Source: Clostridia bacterium (GTDB lineage Bacteria > Bacillota > Clostridia > Christensenellales > Aristaeellaceae). Taken from it: a stretch of 64,000 bases of DNA. The position numbers and the translations under genes are program-made. The DNA lies in NCBI GenBank assembly GCA_017502305.1, contig JAFVVG010000024.1:1-64000 (forward strand), read 5' to 3'. The notes below the pieces were generated by a model. It saw nothing but the letters and a program-made list of their open reading frames with translations, was not told the origin of the DNA and searched no databases. Position 1 is the first letter of the stretch. Each line of letters starts with the position of its first letter. This document shows positions 41,968-51,297 of the stretch, piece by piece.

Positions 41968-43407
41968 ATGAAGTATCCTGTAACCCGGGTGAGCTTTGCC
42001 ACCGAAGACGCTGCGCTGCAGCACCTCTACGATGTGGCCTGCCGCAAATGCCTGAACAACCTGCAGATGTTCGGGGACGACCAGGTGCTGGTGGAGGGCG
42101 GCGGCTATGAGAAGATCTGGCTGGAGACCCAGCCCATGGGCGGTGAAATGTATGCCAAGCACAACATGACCGCCGCCATGAACAACCAGCTTTTGTTCAT
42201 CCGCACCCAGCGGGAGGACGGGCGGCTGGCGGGATCCATCCAGTGCCACGCCGATGGCTGGGTGGAGCCGCAGTTCAACAAATTCCAGGGGTTCTGCTTT
42301 CCTTGGCCGGCGCTGAACATGTATTACTGGGCGGAGGAGGACCGTGCCTATCTGGATGAGCTGGCCACGGCGCTTGAGAAGTTCGACGCCTATTTGTGGC
42401 GCACCCGGGACAGCGACGGCGATGGCTGCTTGGAATCCTTCTGCGTGTATGATACCGGCGAGGACAACGCCCTGCGCTATGGCGATGCCCCCAACTACTG
42501 CACCACCGATGCGCCGCCGGAAGGCAGCAGCGTGGTGCCCATGGCCTCTATGGACATCATGTCCTTTTCCTATGCGGCCCGGGACACCCTGGCGGAGATC
42601 AGCCGCATCCGGGGTGACGGTCAGGAAAACCGCTGGAGGGCTGCTGCGCAGGAGGTTGCCGCTGCTCTGAAGGAACATTTGTGGGATGAGGCCCGTGGCG
42701 CCTGCTTCGACAAGGACAAGCATGGTTATGCGATGCCCACGCTGACCCACAACAACCTGCGGTGCATGTATTGGGGCTCCTTCTCCCAGGAAATGGCGGA
42801 CAGGTTTGTGCATGAACATCTGCTGAATCCCGAGGAATTCTGGACGGCGCTGCCCCTGCCCTCGGTGGCGGCGAATGATCCCTTGTTCCGCAACGCGCCG
42901 GAAAACAACTGGAGCGGACAATGCGAGGGACTGACCTATCAGCGGACCATCCTTGCCCTGGAGCGATACGGCTATGAGAAGCTGGTGACGGCCTTGGGCA
43001 AAAAGCTGCTGGCGGCGGTGATGGAGGCCGGCTGCGTTTTTACCCAGCAGTTTGATCCCTTTACCGGGGAGCCCAGCCGGGTGTCCTCCATCACCAAGGA
43101 GCCCATGGCGCCAGGCAGTGACGATCCCTTCCAGGACAGCTACGGCCCAACGCTGCTGGCGGTGCTGGAGTATATCGCCCACATCTGGGGCGTGACCATG
43201 AGCATGGGGGAAGTCTGGTTCAGCCTGGGCAGCGGCAGACCATACAGCTATGAGCAGGTCTGGGGAGAAAGGGTATACCGCATCGAAAGCGACGGTCACA
43301 CCGCCCGGGTGCTGGTGAACGGCCGGGAAACGCATGTGTCCCCCTGCGGTGTGCGCCTGGTGACGGACAGGGAAGGACACCTTTTGAAAACGGTGGAGAT
43401 TGAATAA
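41968..43407 (+). CDS. MGH1-like (GH63-related) glycosidase
   Basis: 479 residues from the ATG at 41968 with GGAGGAAC upstream, no signal peptide. The (alpha/alpha)6-type pattern fits mannosylglycerate-hydrolase-like/GH63-like enzymes: FPWPALNMYYW, DSDGDGCLESFCVYDTGEDNALRYGDAP, ARGACFDKDKHG, WTALPLPSVAANDPLF, NNWSGQCEGLTYQRTILALERYGYEKL. It probably cleaves an imported oligosaccharide in the cytoplasm; the substrate is unknown. It follows the MsmK-like ATPase, with a terminator between. Confidence 0.78.
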   Translation: MKYPVTRVSFATEDAALQHLYDVACRKCLNNLQMFGDDQVLVEGGGYEKIWLETQPMGGEMYAKHNMTAAMNNQLLFIRTQREDGRLAGSIQCHADGWVEPQFNKFQGFCFPWPALNMYYWAEEDRAYLDELATALEKFDAYLWRTRDSDGDGCLESFCVYDTGEDNALRYGDAPNYCTTDAPPEGSSVVPMASMDIMSFSYAARDTLAEISRIRGDGQENRWRAAAQEVAAALKEHLWDEARGACFDKDKHGYAMPTLTHNNLRCMYWGSFSQEMADRFVHEHLLNPEEFWTALPLPSVAANDPLFRNAPENNWSGQCEGLTYQRTILALERYGYEKLVTALGKKLLAAVMEAGCVFTQQFDPFTGEPSRVSSITKEPMAPGSDDPFQDSYGPTLLAVLEYIAHIWGVTMSMGEVWFSLGSGRPYSYEQVWGERVYRIESDGHTARVLVNGRETHVSPCGVRLVTDREGHLLKTVEIE

Positions 43408-43451
43408 GACAGGCGGCGGGACGTTCTTTTCCCGCGTCGGACAAACATACA

Positions 43452-43481
43452 AAACACCCGCCGGAGTATCGGCGGGTGTTT
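43452..43481. terminator. Bidirectional terminator
   Basis: AAACACCCGCCG / CGGCGGGTGTTT, 12 perfect pairs, six-base loop, between convergent genes. Confidence 0.9.
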
Positions 43482-43499
43482 CGTGTGCTATAGAGGCGG

Positions 43500-44324
43500 T
43501 TATTCCTCGGATTCCAGGTCATCCAGGTCGTTGTGGATGGACAGCTTGGCGCGGAACTGGTTCGGGGGCATGCCGCACTGGGCCAGGAAAGCCCGGTGGA
43601 AGGTGCGGGGGTTGCCGTAGCCGCACAGATAGGCGATCTGGGAAATGGAGTAGCTGGGATCCTTCAGCAGGGTGCAGGCTTTATCGATGCGCAGGGTGTT
43701 GATATACTGCCGGAAGTTGATATGCAGTTGCTGGGAGAAGATGTGGCTCAGGTGAATCCGGCTGATGCCCAGGGCGTGGGCGGTACTCTCCAGGGAGAGC
43801 GGCTCGGTAAAGTGTTCGGAGATATAGTGCAGCACTTGGTAGCTCAGGTTGGCCTGCACATGCTTTTCGATGGGCTGCAGGGTGATACAGGTGAACAGAT
43901 ATGCCAGGAACAGGTGCAGATAACCCAATTCAAGGGGGCTGTTCTCCTGGGCGGAAAGCTTGATCAGGTTGCGGACCACCACATTGACCTCGCTGGCCTT
44001 ATCTTTTTTCAGCAGAACGGGATTGGCGGGGATCATGGTGCGGAAGGTTCGGCTGAACTCGGATATGGTGTCTGGCAGGAAGATCACCGTCAGGCCCTGG
44101 ATGTCCTCGGAAACGAAATCATAGCTGTGGGGAACGGCGGGGAAAACAACGGCAATGTCACCTGGCATCAGATGATATTTCTTGCCGGAGATGGTCATGC
44201 TCAGTGTGCCTGTGGTGGGACAAACAATTTCCACCGGGTCGTGCACGTGGGCAGGGAAGGGATGATCACAGATGGTGCCGATGAATCGATTTTCCGGACG
44301 TTTCTCATAAAAAACGCTGGACAT
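43500..44324 (-). CDS. AraC-family regulator with cupin sensor domain
   Basis: 274 residues from the ATG at 44324 (MSSVFYEKRPENRF), with AAAGGAGG 9 bases upstream; the frame continues open upstream antisense to the binding-protein gene, which I reject. The cupin domain has FPAHVHDPVEIVCPTTG and LMPGDIAVVFPAVPHSYDF. The C-terminal double helix-turn-helix has YSISQIAYLCGYGNPRTFHRAFLAQCGMPP. It is divergent from the ABC operon at 44544, which it probably activates. Confidence 0.92.
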   Translation of the reverse strand: MSSVFYEKRPENRFIGTICDHPFPAHVHDPVEIVCPTTGTLSMTISGKKYHLMPGDIAVVFPAVPHSYDFVSEDIQGLTVIFLPDTISEFSRTFRTMIPANPVLLKKDKASEVNVVVRNLIKLSAQENSPLELGYLHLFLAYLFTCITLQPIEKHVQANLSYQVLHYISEHFTEPLSLESTAHALGISRIHLSHIFSQQLHINFRQYINTLRIDKACTLLKDPSYSISQIAYLCGYGNPRTFHRAFLAQCGMPPNQFRAKLSIHNDLDDLESEE

Positions 44325-44463
44325 GGACACCCGCCTCCTTTCGGTTATTGGTATCGTTTGCAGAAAACATGGGACAAAAATTACTTCATTGTTAGTGTAC
44401 ATGAAAAGTTTAGCATAGTAAAGAGAAAGGATATTTTTGTCCTCAATAAATTTCGAAAGAGCA

Positions 44464-44492
44464 TTGCGGAAAACAAAAGACCTGTCTATACT
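44464..44492 (+). promoter_or_regulatory. Promoter of the 44544 ABC operon
   Basis: TTGCGG, 17 bases, TATACT. The weak -35 suits an activator-dependent promoter, consistent with the divergent AraC gene. Confidence 0.6.
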
Positions 44493-44543
44493 TGTGTCAA
44501 ACGGGAAAGAAATTCCCAGAAATGAAAAGAGGAGGCACCCACC

Positions 44544-46175
44544 ATGAAGAAGTTCCTGGCTGGCATTCTGGCGCTGATTATGGTTCTGTCCCTGTGCAGC
44601 TTCGCTGTGGCAGAAGAGCCCATCACCGTGACCGTGTTCCGCGGCGATCCCGGCGATCAGCCCACCGACGACAACAAGATCTACAAGCTGATCGAAGAAG
44701 AATTCGGCATCAAGTTTGAGTTCGAGTTCCTCGCTGGCGACCTGGACGAGACCCTGGGCACCAAGCTGATGAACGAAGACTATCCCGATCTGTTCGACGG
44801 CGGCAACTCTGCTGAGAAGCTGATCAATGCCGGCGCCCTGATCAACCTGCTGGACTACATGTCCGAGGAAAAGACCCCCAACCTGTGGAATCACATTGCC
44901 GCGATCAAGGATCAGATCGTCAACGAAAACGGCGAACTGTTCATCATCCCCAACTACGGCATCAACTACAACGAGCAGGTTGTTAACGCCTGCAACGGCC
45001 CCGCTTTCTTCCTGCAGAAGCAGGTTCTGGCTTGGGCTGGCTATCCCCAGGTGAAGACCCTCAACGAGTACTTCGACCTGATCGAGAAGTTCATCGCTGA
45101 GAACCCCACCGACGCCAACGGCGCTAAGTACGAAGGCTTCGCCATCCTGTGCGAAGACTGGCGTCACTTCTGCCTGATCAACCCCGTGCAGCACCTGATG
45201 GGCCAGCCCAACGAAGGCGAAGTGTTCATCAACCGCACCGCCGACGAGAACGGCAACCACGAAGTTGACGTTTTCATCGTGCAGGATTATGCCAAGCCCT
45301 ACTACAAGAAGCTGAACGAAATGTTCAACAAGGGCCTGATCAATGCCGATACCTTCGTTATGAACTATGACCAGTATATCGCCAAGCTGTCTTCCGGCGT
45401 GGTGCTGGGCATGTTCGACCAGACCTGGGACTTCGGCCCCGCTACCGACGCCCTGAACACCGCTGAGATGTTCGGCAACACCTATGTGGCTCTGCCCCTG
45501 GTGTATGACGAGTCCTACGGCTTCGGCGCCATCTCTGAGCAGTACCTGAACGGCGGCGTGCCCAACAAGGACCGCGGCTTCGGTATCTCCGTTTCCTGCG
45601 AATATCCCGAGCGTCTGGTCATGATGTTCGAAGAACTGCTGTCCGACAAGTGGCAGACCATCCTGCAGTGGGGCATCGAAGGCGAAGACTACTATGTCGA
45701 GAACGGCCGCCTGCTGATGACCAAGGAACAGTACAACCAGCGTGCTGACGCTACCTGGAAGATGGCCAACATGGCCGCTACCATCTGGGAATCCTCTCCC
45801 AAGAAGCAGGGCCTGATGGACGACGGCAATGCTTGGACTCCCGGCGACCAGGGCGAAATCCTGATGGCCTTCATGTCCGACTACGACAAGGAGTTCCTGG
45901 GCAAGTACGGCTTCACCAAGTGGGCTGACTTCTTCAATGCTCCCTGCGAACTGGCTCCTTGGGGCGAGGCTTGGCAGATTGACAAGGCTCCCATCAACGA
46001 CGATTACACCGACTTCAACTCCATCCAGGATAAGTGGCTGCCCATCTGCATCATGAGTGCTGATGACGCTACCTTCGACGCCAACTGGGATGCCTTCCAG
46101 GCTGAGATCGCTCCCAGCGCCAAGGTGTACGAAGACTTCATGCAGGAAGAAGTCATGAAGCTCGTGAACAAGTAA
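44544..46175 (+). CDS. Sugar ABC transporter substrate-binding protein
   Basis: 543 residues. The signal peptide MKKFLAGILALIMVLSLCSF then AVAEEP ends at an AxA site; a Cys is present at residue 18 but not in a lipobox context. The mature domain begins ITVTVFRGDPGDQPTDDNKI and has the LplA/YtcQ-like layout (NEDYPDLFDGGNSAEKLI, NENGELFIIPNYGIN). Codon choice (many GCT, GTT) suggests high expression. The ligand is unknown. A strong terminator follows before the permeases. Confidence 0.88.
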   Translation: MKKFLAGILALIMVLSLCSFAVAEEPITVTVFRGDPGDQPTDDNKIYKLIEEEFGIKFEFEFLAGDLDETLGTKLMNEDYPDLFDGGNSAEKLINAGALINLLDYMSEEKTPNLWNHIAAIKDQIVNENGELFIIPNYGINYNEQVVNACNGPAFFLQKQVLAWAGYPQVKTLNEYFDLIEKFIAENPTDANGAKYEGFAILCEDWRHFCLINPVQHLMGQPNEGEVFINRTADENGNHEVDVFIVQDYAKPYYKKLNEMFNKGLINADTFVMNYDQYIAKLSSGVVLGMFDQTWDFGPATDALNTAEMFGNTYVALPLVYDESYGFGAISEQYLNGGVPNKDRGFGISVSCEYPERLVMMFEELLSDKWQTILQWGIEGEDYYVENGRLLMTKEQYNQRADATWKMANMAATIWESSPKKQGLMDDGNAWTPGDQGEILMAFMSDYDKEFLGKYGFTKWADFFNAPCELAPWGEAWQIDKAPINDDYTDFNSIQDKWLPICIMSADDATFDANWDAFQAEIAPSAKVYEDFMQEEVMKLVNK

Positions 46176-46191
46176 TCAAATGCTTTCGTAG

Positions 46192-46227
46192 CTATGGGGA
46201 GAGATCCTTCTCTCCCCATAGTTTTTT
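46192..46227 (+). terminator. Intra-operon terminator between binding protein and permeases
   Basis: CTATGGGGAGAG / CTCTCCCCATAG, 12 perfect pairs, six-base loop and TTTTTT: a complete intrinsic terminator. Only read-through reaches the permeases, unless a second promoter exists. Confidence 0.9.
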
Positions 46228-46244
46228 CGGAAAGGGGTACAGCA

Positions 46245-47198
46245 ATGACAACCAAGGCGATCAATAATAAGCCGGCCCAGGCTGCCAAGAGAAAGAAAAT
46301 ATGGAGAACTCTCTGGGATCAGAAGTACCTGATGCTGATGTCGATCCCGGTGCTTCTTTATGTGCTTTTCTTTAACTATTATCCCCTGTGGGGCTGGCGG
46401 TATGCTTTCCAGAACCTCAACCTGAATAATCTGAAGAAGGGCGCAGACTGGATCGGCTTTGAAAACTTCACCTGGCTGTTCAATCGCCCCGAATTCATCA
46501 ACAGCATCCGTAATACCCTGGCGATGAGCACCATCAACCTGATCGTTGGCACCATCGCCTCCATCGTTCTGGCAATTCTGCTGAACGAGGTCCGCAACAA
46601 GGCCTTCAAGCGCACCGTGCAGACGGTGACCTATCTGCCCCACTTCCTGAGTATGGTTATCGTTGTGGGTATGGCTCAGAACATGTTTATGAGCGACGGC
46701 CCCATCAATAACATGCTGATCGCAGCGAAATTGGTGGATTCGCCGGTTTACTGGCTGGGTGAAGGCAAGTACTTCTGGTTCCTGGTGGCCATCATTAACG
46801 TGTGGAAGGAAGTTGGCTGGAACTCCATCATCTACATTTCCACCATGACCTCCATCGACCCCACTCTCTACGAGGCTGCCTCCATTGACGGCGCCGGCCG
46901 CTTCAAGCGCATCCTCCACGTTACGTTGCCCGGCATCAAGTCCACGTTCATGGTGCTTCTGATCATGAACATCGGCCACCTGATGGAAGCTGGCTTCGAA
47001 ATCCAGTACCTGATGGGCAACGACCTGAACATCGATTTTTCTCAGACCATCGACGTGTTCGTCATGAAGTATGGTATTTCCGCCGGCAACTACGGCCGTG
47101 CCATTGCTTCGGGCATGTTCAAGAGCGTTGTTGGCATCATCCTGCTGTTTGGCGCGAACTTCATTGCCAAGAAGCTGGATGAAGATACTTTGCTGTAA
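46245..47198 (+). CDS. Carbohydrate ABC transporter permease (LplB type)
   Basis: 317 residues from the ATG at 46245 (AAAGGGG upstream); the open frame begins earlier inside the terminator. Six helices and the EAA loop LYEAASIDGAGRFKRI. It partners with the permease at 47213. The cargo is unknown; a carboxylesterase gene follows, hinting at acetylated plant oligosaccharides. Confidence 0.91.
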   Translation: MTTKAINNKPAQAAKRKKIWRTLWDQKYLMLMSIPVLLYVLFFNYYPLWGWRYAFQNLNLNNLKKGADWIGFENFTWLFNRPEFINSIRNTLAMSTINLIVGTIASIVLAILLNEVRNKAFKRTVQTVTYLPHFLSMVIVVGMAQNMFMSDGPINNMLIAAKLVDSPVYWLGEGKYFWFLVAIINVWKEVGWNSIIYISTMTSIDPTLYEAASIDGAGRFKRILHVTLPGIKSTFMVLLIMNIGHLMEAGFEIQYLMGNDLNIDFSQTIDVFVMKYGISAGNYGRAIASGMFKSVVGIILLFGANFIAKKLDEDTLL

Positions 47199-47212
47199 GG
47201 GAGGGATATCTT

Positions 47213-48136
47213 GTGACTGCTGCTACCATGCCTAAGATCCAGAAAAGAAAGAGCAAGAACCATGATATCGCGTTCCCGCTGGTCAATGGTATCTTCCTCT
47301 GTGTGCTGATGTTTGTAACCCTGTTCCCCGTTCTGAACACCGTGGCCATTTCCTTCAACGATGGTATCGACGCCGTTCGCGGCGGCATCGGCATCTGGCC
47401 CCGCATCTTCAGCACCGAAGCCTACAATGCCCTGCTTTCCGATAAGCTGACCTACACGGCTTTCGGCATCTCTGTTGCCCGTACTGTGCTGACCACCCTG
47501 CTGAACCTGCTGCTCACCTCCATGCTGGCCTTCGCCCTGAGCCGCAAGGAGTATGTGTTCAACAAGTTTATTACCTTCATTGTGGTTATGACGATGTACG
47601 TCAACGCTGGTCTGATTCCTAATTACCTGCTGATCGCCAAGACCCTGAAGCTGACCAAGACGTTCTGGGTTTATATCATTCCCACCATGTTCTCCTGCTT
47701 CAACATGATCGTTATCCGCACCTACATCATGGGCCTGCCGGAAGCCCTGGCAGAATCCGCCCGTATCGACGGCGCCAACGATTTCCGCATCTTCTGGCAG
47801 ATCATCTTCCCCCTGTGCACCCCCGTGCTGGCTACCGTGGCCCTGTTCGTGGCTGTGGGCAGCTGGAACCAGTGGTTCGATACCCAGCTGTACAACGGCA
47901 GCAAGAAGAACCTTTACACCCTTCAGTACCTGCTGAAGATGAAGCTGGCAACCTCTATGCAGAGCGCCAACGCGGCCAATACCTCTGTTGACGCGCTGGT
48001 GCAGACCAGCAAGTCCACGCCTGTGACCGTCCGCTGCGCCACCACCGTGGTGTCCGCTGTGCCGATCCTGATCGTGTACCCCTTCCTGCAGCGCTACTTC
48101 GTTACCGGCATGGTGCTGGGCGGCGTTAAGGGCTAA
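47213..48136 (+). CDS. Carbohydrate ABC transporter permease (YtcP type)
   Basis: 307 residues, starting at GTG 47213, which lies 7 bases after AGGGAGGG; no ATG is better placed. Six helices, EAA-type loop LAESARIDGANDFRIF and the C-terminus VYPFLQRYFVTGMVLGGVKG. It completes the channel with the preceding permease. Confidence 0.91.
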   Translation: MTAATMPKIQKRKSKNHDIAFPLVNGIFLCVLMFVTLFPVLNTVAISFNDGIDAVRGGIGIWPRIFSTEAYNALLSDKLTYTAFGISVARTVLTTLLNLLLTSMLAFALSRKEYVFNKFITFIVVMTMYVNAGLIPNYLLIAKTLKLTKTFWVYIIPTMFSCFNMIVIRTYIMGLPEALAESARIDGANDFRIFWQIIFPLCTPVLATVALFVAVGSWNQWFDTQLYNGSKKNLYTLQYLLKMKLATSMQSANAANTSVDALVQTSKSTPVTVRCATTVVSAVPILIVYPFLQRYFVTGMVLGGVKG

Positions 48137-48148
48137 TCAGTAATTCTT

Positions 48149-48186
48149 AATGCGGAATGCGAAAGTAAGCGCGTTCCGCATTTTCT
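48149..48186 (+). terminator. Intra-cluster terminator before the esterase
   Basis: AATGCGGAATGCG / CGCGTTCCGCATT (one G-U pair), eight-base loop, then TTCTTT, immediately before the esterase ribosome site. Confidence 0.8.
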
Positions 48187-48201
48187 TTAGGAGTGAAGAA
48201 A

Positions 48202-49719
48202 ATGATTCGCAAAGTGAAGGTTGAAAACGGCTGGGTTCGCGGCTTGCCCGCAGCGGATCCACGCATTACAAGCTACAAGGGCATCCCCTTCGCGGATAAG
48301 CCCATCGGCAAGAACCGCTGGCGCGCGCCCCAGCCCTGCCCGGACTGGGAGGGCGAGCTCTTCGCGGCGGACTTTGGCCCCATTGCCATGCAGGCCAACT
48401 GTGCTGGTGACCCTGCCAAGGATATCTATTCCCGCGAGTGGGCCGTGGACAAGGAGCTGCCTATGAGCGAGGACTGCCTGTACCTGAACGTGTGGGCCCC
48501 CGCTGACGGCCGCAAGGACATGCCCGTGTATGTGTGGTACTTCGGCGGCGGCCTGCAGGTGGGCAACACCACCGAGATGGAATTCGACGGCGAGCGCCTG
48601 GCCCGACGCGGCATTGTGGTGGTCACCGTGGGTTACCGCCTGAACTGCTTCGGCTTCCTGTGCCACCCGGAAATCACCGCCCAGCAGCCCGAGGCGCCCG
48701 CCAACTTCGGCTTCCTGGATCAGCAATTCGCCACCCGGTGGGTGAAGCGGAACATCGCGGCCTTTGGCGGCGATCCGGAGAACATTACCATCGGAGGTCA
48801 GTCCGCCGGAGGCATGAGCGTCTGCGCCCAGATGACCTCTCCCCAGAACAAGGGCCTGTTCCAGCGGGCCATTGTGGAAAGCGGCACCTTCACACCGCCC
48901 TATGGCAACCGGATGGGCCTGGCACCCCGTGGGTTGAAGGAAGCGGAGGAGCAGGGCGTGCGCTTCTTTGAGGCCCTGGGCGTGAAGACTCTGGAGGAAG
49001 CCCGGCAGCTGGATGCCCGCACGGTGGAAAACATGTCCCTTTCCTGGCCCTGGGGCTGCTGGAGCGAGGCGGTGGACGGCGTGTTTTCGACCTATCCCAG
49101 CGGCGAATGGTACCTCCACGAGGATCGTGTGCTCTGCCCCGTGATGCTGGGCCAGACCAGCACGGAATTCACCGCCGCCCCTATGGCCAGGACGGACGCT
49201 GAGTTCGAGGCGCTGGCCCGGGAAAACTTTGGCGAGGACGCTGAGAAGCTGCTTTCTTTCTTCACCCGCCCCGCTACGGAGGAGAGCCTGCGCAAGGAAG
49301 GTACCCAGCACGCCATTGGCTTCGCCATCCGTGCAGCTGCCCGCATGAACGAGAAGAAAGGCGTCCGGCAGCCGTTGTTTGCCTACAACTTCGATGCGGA
49401 GATTCCCGGCTGGGATAACCCCGGCACCTTCCACTCGGTGGACCTGTGGTTCTTCTTTGAAACCCTGGCCAAGTGCTGGCGGCCCTTCACCGGCAAGCAT
49501 TACGACCTGGCCCGGCAGATGTGCGATTACTGGGTGAACTTCATCAGGCACGGCGATCCCAACGGTACGGACAGCCAGGGCAAGATCCTGCCCCTGTGGC
49601 CCGAGCTGAAAACGGACGCTCCCGCCTGGATGGTCTTTGCCGACAGCGCCAATCCTAAGCCCTGGCCCGTGGAGAAGCTGGAAGGGTTCCTGCTGGACCA
49701 CTATCTGAAGGACAAATAA
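48202..49719 (+). CDS. Type-B carboxylesterase
   Basis: 505 residues from the ATG at 48202, TAGGAG upstream. The alpha/beta-hydrolase pattern of type-B esterases is clear: GIPFADKPIGKNRWRAPQP, SEDCLYLNVWAP, the oxyanion loop YFGGGLQVG and the nucleophile elbow GGQSAGG with Ser201 (Gln replaces the commoner Glu). There is no signal peptide, so it acts on imported esters. Next to a sugar importer it may remove acetyl or feruloyl groups from plant oligosaccharides; this is inference. Confidence 0.88.
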   Translation: MIRKVKVENGWVRGLPAADPRITSYKGIPFADKPIGKNRWRAPQPCPDWEGELFAADFGPIAMQANCAGDPAKDIYSREWAVDKELPMSEDCLYLNVWAPADGRKDMPVYVWYFGGGLQVGNTTEMEFDGERLARRGIVVVTVGYRLNCFGFLCHPEITAQQPEAPANFGFLDQQFATRWVKRNIAAFGGDPENITIGGQSAGGMSVCAQMTSPQNKGLFQRAIVESGTFTPPYGNRMGLAPRGLKEAEEQGVRFFEALGVKTLEEARQLDARTVENMSLSWPWGCWSEAVDGVFSTYPSGEWYLHEDRVLCPVMLGQTSTEFTAAPMARTDAEFEALARENFGEDAEKLLSFFTRPATEESLRKEGTQHAIGFAIRAAARMNEKKGVRQPLFAYNFDAEIPGWDNPGTFHSVDLWFFFETLAKCWRPFTGKHYDLARQMCDYWVNFIRHGDPNGTDSQGKILPLWPELKTDAPAWMVFADSANPKPWPVEKLEGFLLDHYLKDK

Positions 49720-49728
49720 GCTTTTTTG

Positions 49729-49752
49729 CCCCGGCCTTTGCGCCGGGGTTTT
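49729..49752 (+). terminator. Terminator after the esterase
   Basis: CCCCGGC / GCCGGGG followed by TTTTCC. Confidence 0.85.
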
Positions 49753-49794
49753 CCATTTGTATAGAAAACAATTTTTCTCTCGGGAGGAATTGCA

Positions 49795-49833
49795 ATGGCC
49801 GCCACGAATCCTTACCATGTATGCCTGAATTGA
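49795..49833 (+). CDS. Possible 12-codon leader peptide upstream of the MFS gene
   Basis: An ORF encoding MAATNPYHVCLN, with a near-ideal site GGGAGGAA five bases upstream and a TGA stop 15 bases before the MFS gene. The site is stronger than many real ones here, so translation seems likely. It could couple or regulate translation of the transporter. No repeated regulatory codon is present. It could equally be a remnant. Confidence 0.4.
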   Translation: MAATNPYHVCLN

Positions 49834-49848
49834 CACAAAGGAGCGTAC

Positions 49849-51249
49849 ATGATGAATCTCTCGTTTCTGAAAAGACGGTTTTCAGCCAGCCTGGGCAAAG
49901 GCCCCCTGGACACCCTCTACGATGAGGCACACCTGGAAAAGCCTGTCCGCCGGGGATTGAACTGGATCATGGGCGGCAACATGTTTGGCACGCTGCACGG
50001 CATTATCTGTGCGGGCGGCACGGCGGCCATGGTTGGCCTGGCGGGTGAGCTGGGCGCCGGCGACATGGAATTCGGCCTGCTGGTGGCCCTGCCCCAGATT
50101 GCCGCGCTGATGCAACTGCCCTTTTCCATGCTGGTGAATAAAACGCAGAAGCGCAAGATCTGGCTGCTCACCATCGGTCTGTTCTCCCGCTTCCTGTGGA
50201 TGTTCTTCGGTTTCCTGCCGCTTCTGGGCGGCATGGAGGCCAATACCATGAAGCTGTATACCCTTATCACCCTGTTGGGCGTGGTGTCCATCTGCGGCTC
50301 GGTAATCAATGTGTGCTGGTTCCCCTGGTTTTCGGATCTTTGCCCCATCCGGATCCGGGGACGATGGCTTTCCTTCCGCGACAGCATTCTGGCGGTGGGC
50401 AGCCTGCTGTTTGGCCTGCTGGTAGCCTATATGCTGGATGCCCTGCCCATTGACAGCAAGTATATTGTGATTTTTCTCATCGGCGGCGCCCTGGGCGTGA
50501 TGGACATGGTTTGCTTCGGTTTCGCGCCGGAGGTGAAGCCTGCCGCCTCCAAGAAGATCCAGATGGGCAAGACCATGGTGGAAGCCCTGAAAAACAAGCC
50601 CTTCCGCCAATTGACCATCATGTGGACGGCATGGTGCTTCACCGCCAACCTTTCCGGTGCGTACCTGACACCCTACGCCATGAACACCATGGGCCTGAAC
50701 TTTATGCAGATCACCCTGTTCGGCACGGTGGCGGCCTCGGTGGCGACGATTATCATCGTCCCCCGCTGGGGCCGGGCCCTGGATCAATACGGCGCCCGGA
50801 ACGTGATGCTGCTGGGGTGCATCGGCGCTTCGCTGACGCCTCTGTTCTACCTGATTTCCACCCCGGGCAATGTGCTGCCCACGCTCCTCCACAACCTGGT
50901 GGGCGCACTGTTCTGGTGCGGCAGCAACCTGGCGGCCAACAACATGCAGCTTTCCACCTCCCCGGACGACAGCCGCCCCACCTACATTGCCATCTATTCC
51001 TGTGTGACGGCGCTGGCGGGCTCGGCCCTGGGTACCATGGTGGGCGGTTGGCTGCTGGAGTGGTGGAACGCCTCGGGCTGGTTTGTGGGCTTCTTCGACC
51101 GGTATAAGGTGCTGATCCTCCTCTCTGTGGCGCTGCGCTTTGGCTTTACCATGCTGCTGGTGCCCCGGATGGAGAAGTCCAAATCCGACGAGGGCAACCT
51201 GCGGGATGTGCTGCACATGCTGCTGCCTGCCAAGCGGGTGAGGTATTGA
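49849..51249 (+). CDS. Major facilitator superfamily transporter
   Basis: 466 residues and about 12 helices. It starts at the ATG at 49849 or 49852 after AAGGAG. Loop motifs include NKTQKRKIWLL and the mid-protein SDLCPIRIRGRWLSFRDS, the pattern of an MFS group with a conserved RGR after helix 4. A soluble N-terminus of about 35 residues precedes helix 1. The substrate is unknown; as it follows a sugar-import and esterase cluster, sugar or product export is possible. Confidence 0.82.
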   Translation: MMNLSFLKRRFSASLGKGPLDTLYDEAHLEKPVRRGLNWIMGGNMFGTLHGIICAGGTAAMVGLAGELGAGDMEFGLLVALPQIAALMQLPFSMLVNKTQKRKIWLLTIGLFSRFLWMFFGFLPLLGGMEANTMKLYTLITLLGVVSICGSVINVCWFPWFSDLCPIRIRGRWLSFRDSILAVGSLLFGLLVAYMLDALPIDSKYIVIFLIGGALGVMDMVCFGFAPEVKPAASKKIQMGKTMVEALKNKPFRQLTIMWTAWCFTANLSGAYLTPYAMNTMGLNFMQITLFGTVAASVATIIIVPRWGRALDQYGARNVMLLGCIGASLTPLFYLISTPGNVLPTLLHNLVGALFWCGSNLAANNMQLSTSPDDSRPTYIAIYSCVTALAGSALGTMVGGWLLEWWNASGWFVGFFDRYKVLILLSVALRFGFTMLLVPRMEKSKSDEGNLRDVLHMLLPAKRVRY

Positions 51250-51260
51250 TACGAAATGAA

Positions 51261-51297
51261 CCCGGCATGATGCTTGTCATGCCGGGCTTTGTTTTAT
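51261..51297. terminator. Bidirectional terminator between MFS and anti-sigma genes
   Basis: CCCGGCATGA / TCATGCCGGG with a six-base loop and CTTTGTTTT. Confidence 0.88.

Noticed and set aside
41968-43407. A trehalase or GH15 assignment for the 479-residue glycosidase
   Set aside because: The visible motifs fit the MGH1-like/GH63-related barrel better, and the signature blocks of trehalase are absent.
43500-45260. The AraC frame extended upstream to 586 codons
   Set aside because: The extra part lies antisense to the binding-protein gene. The AraC start at 44324 has a proper AAAGGAGG site.
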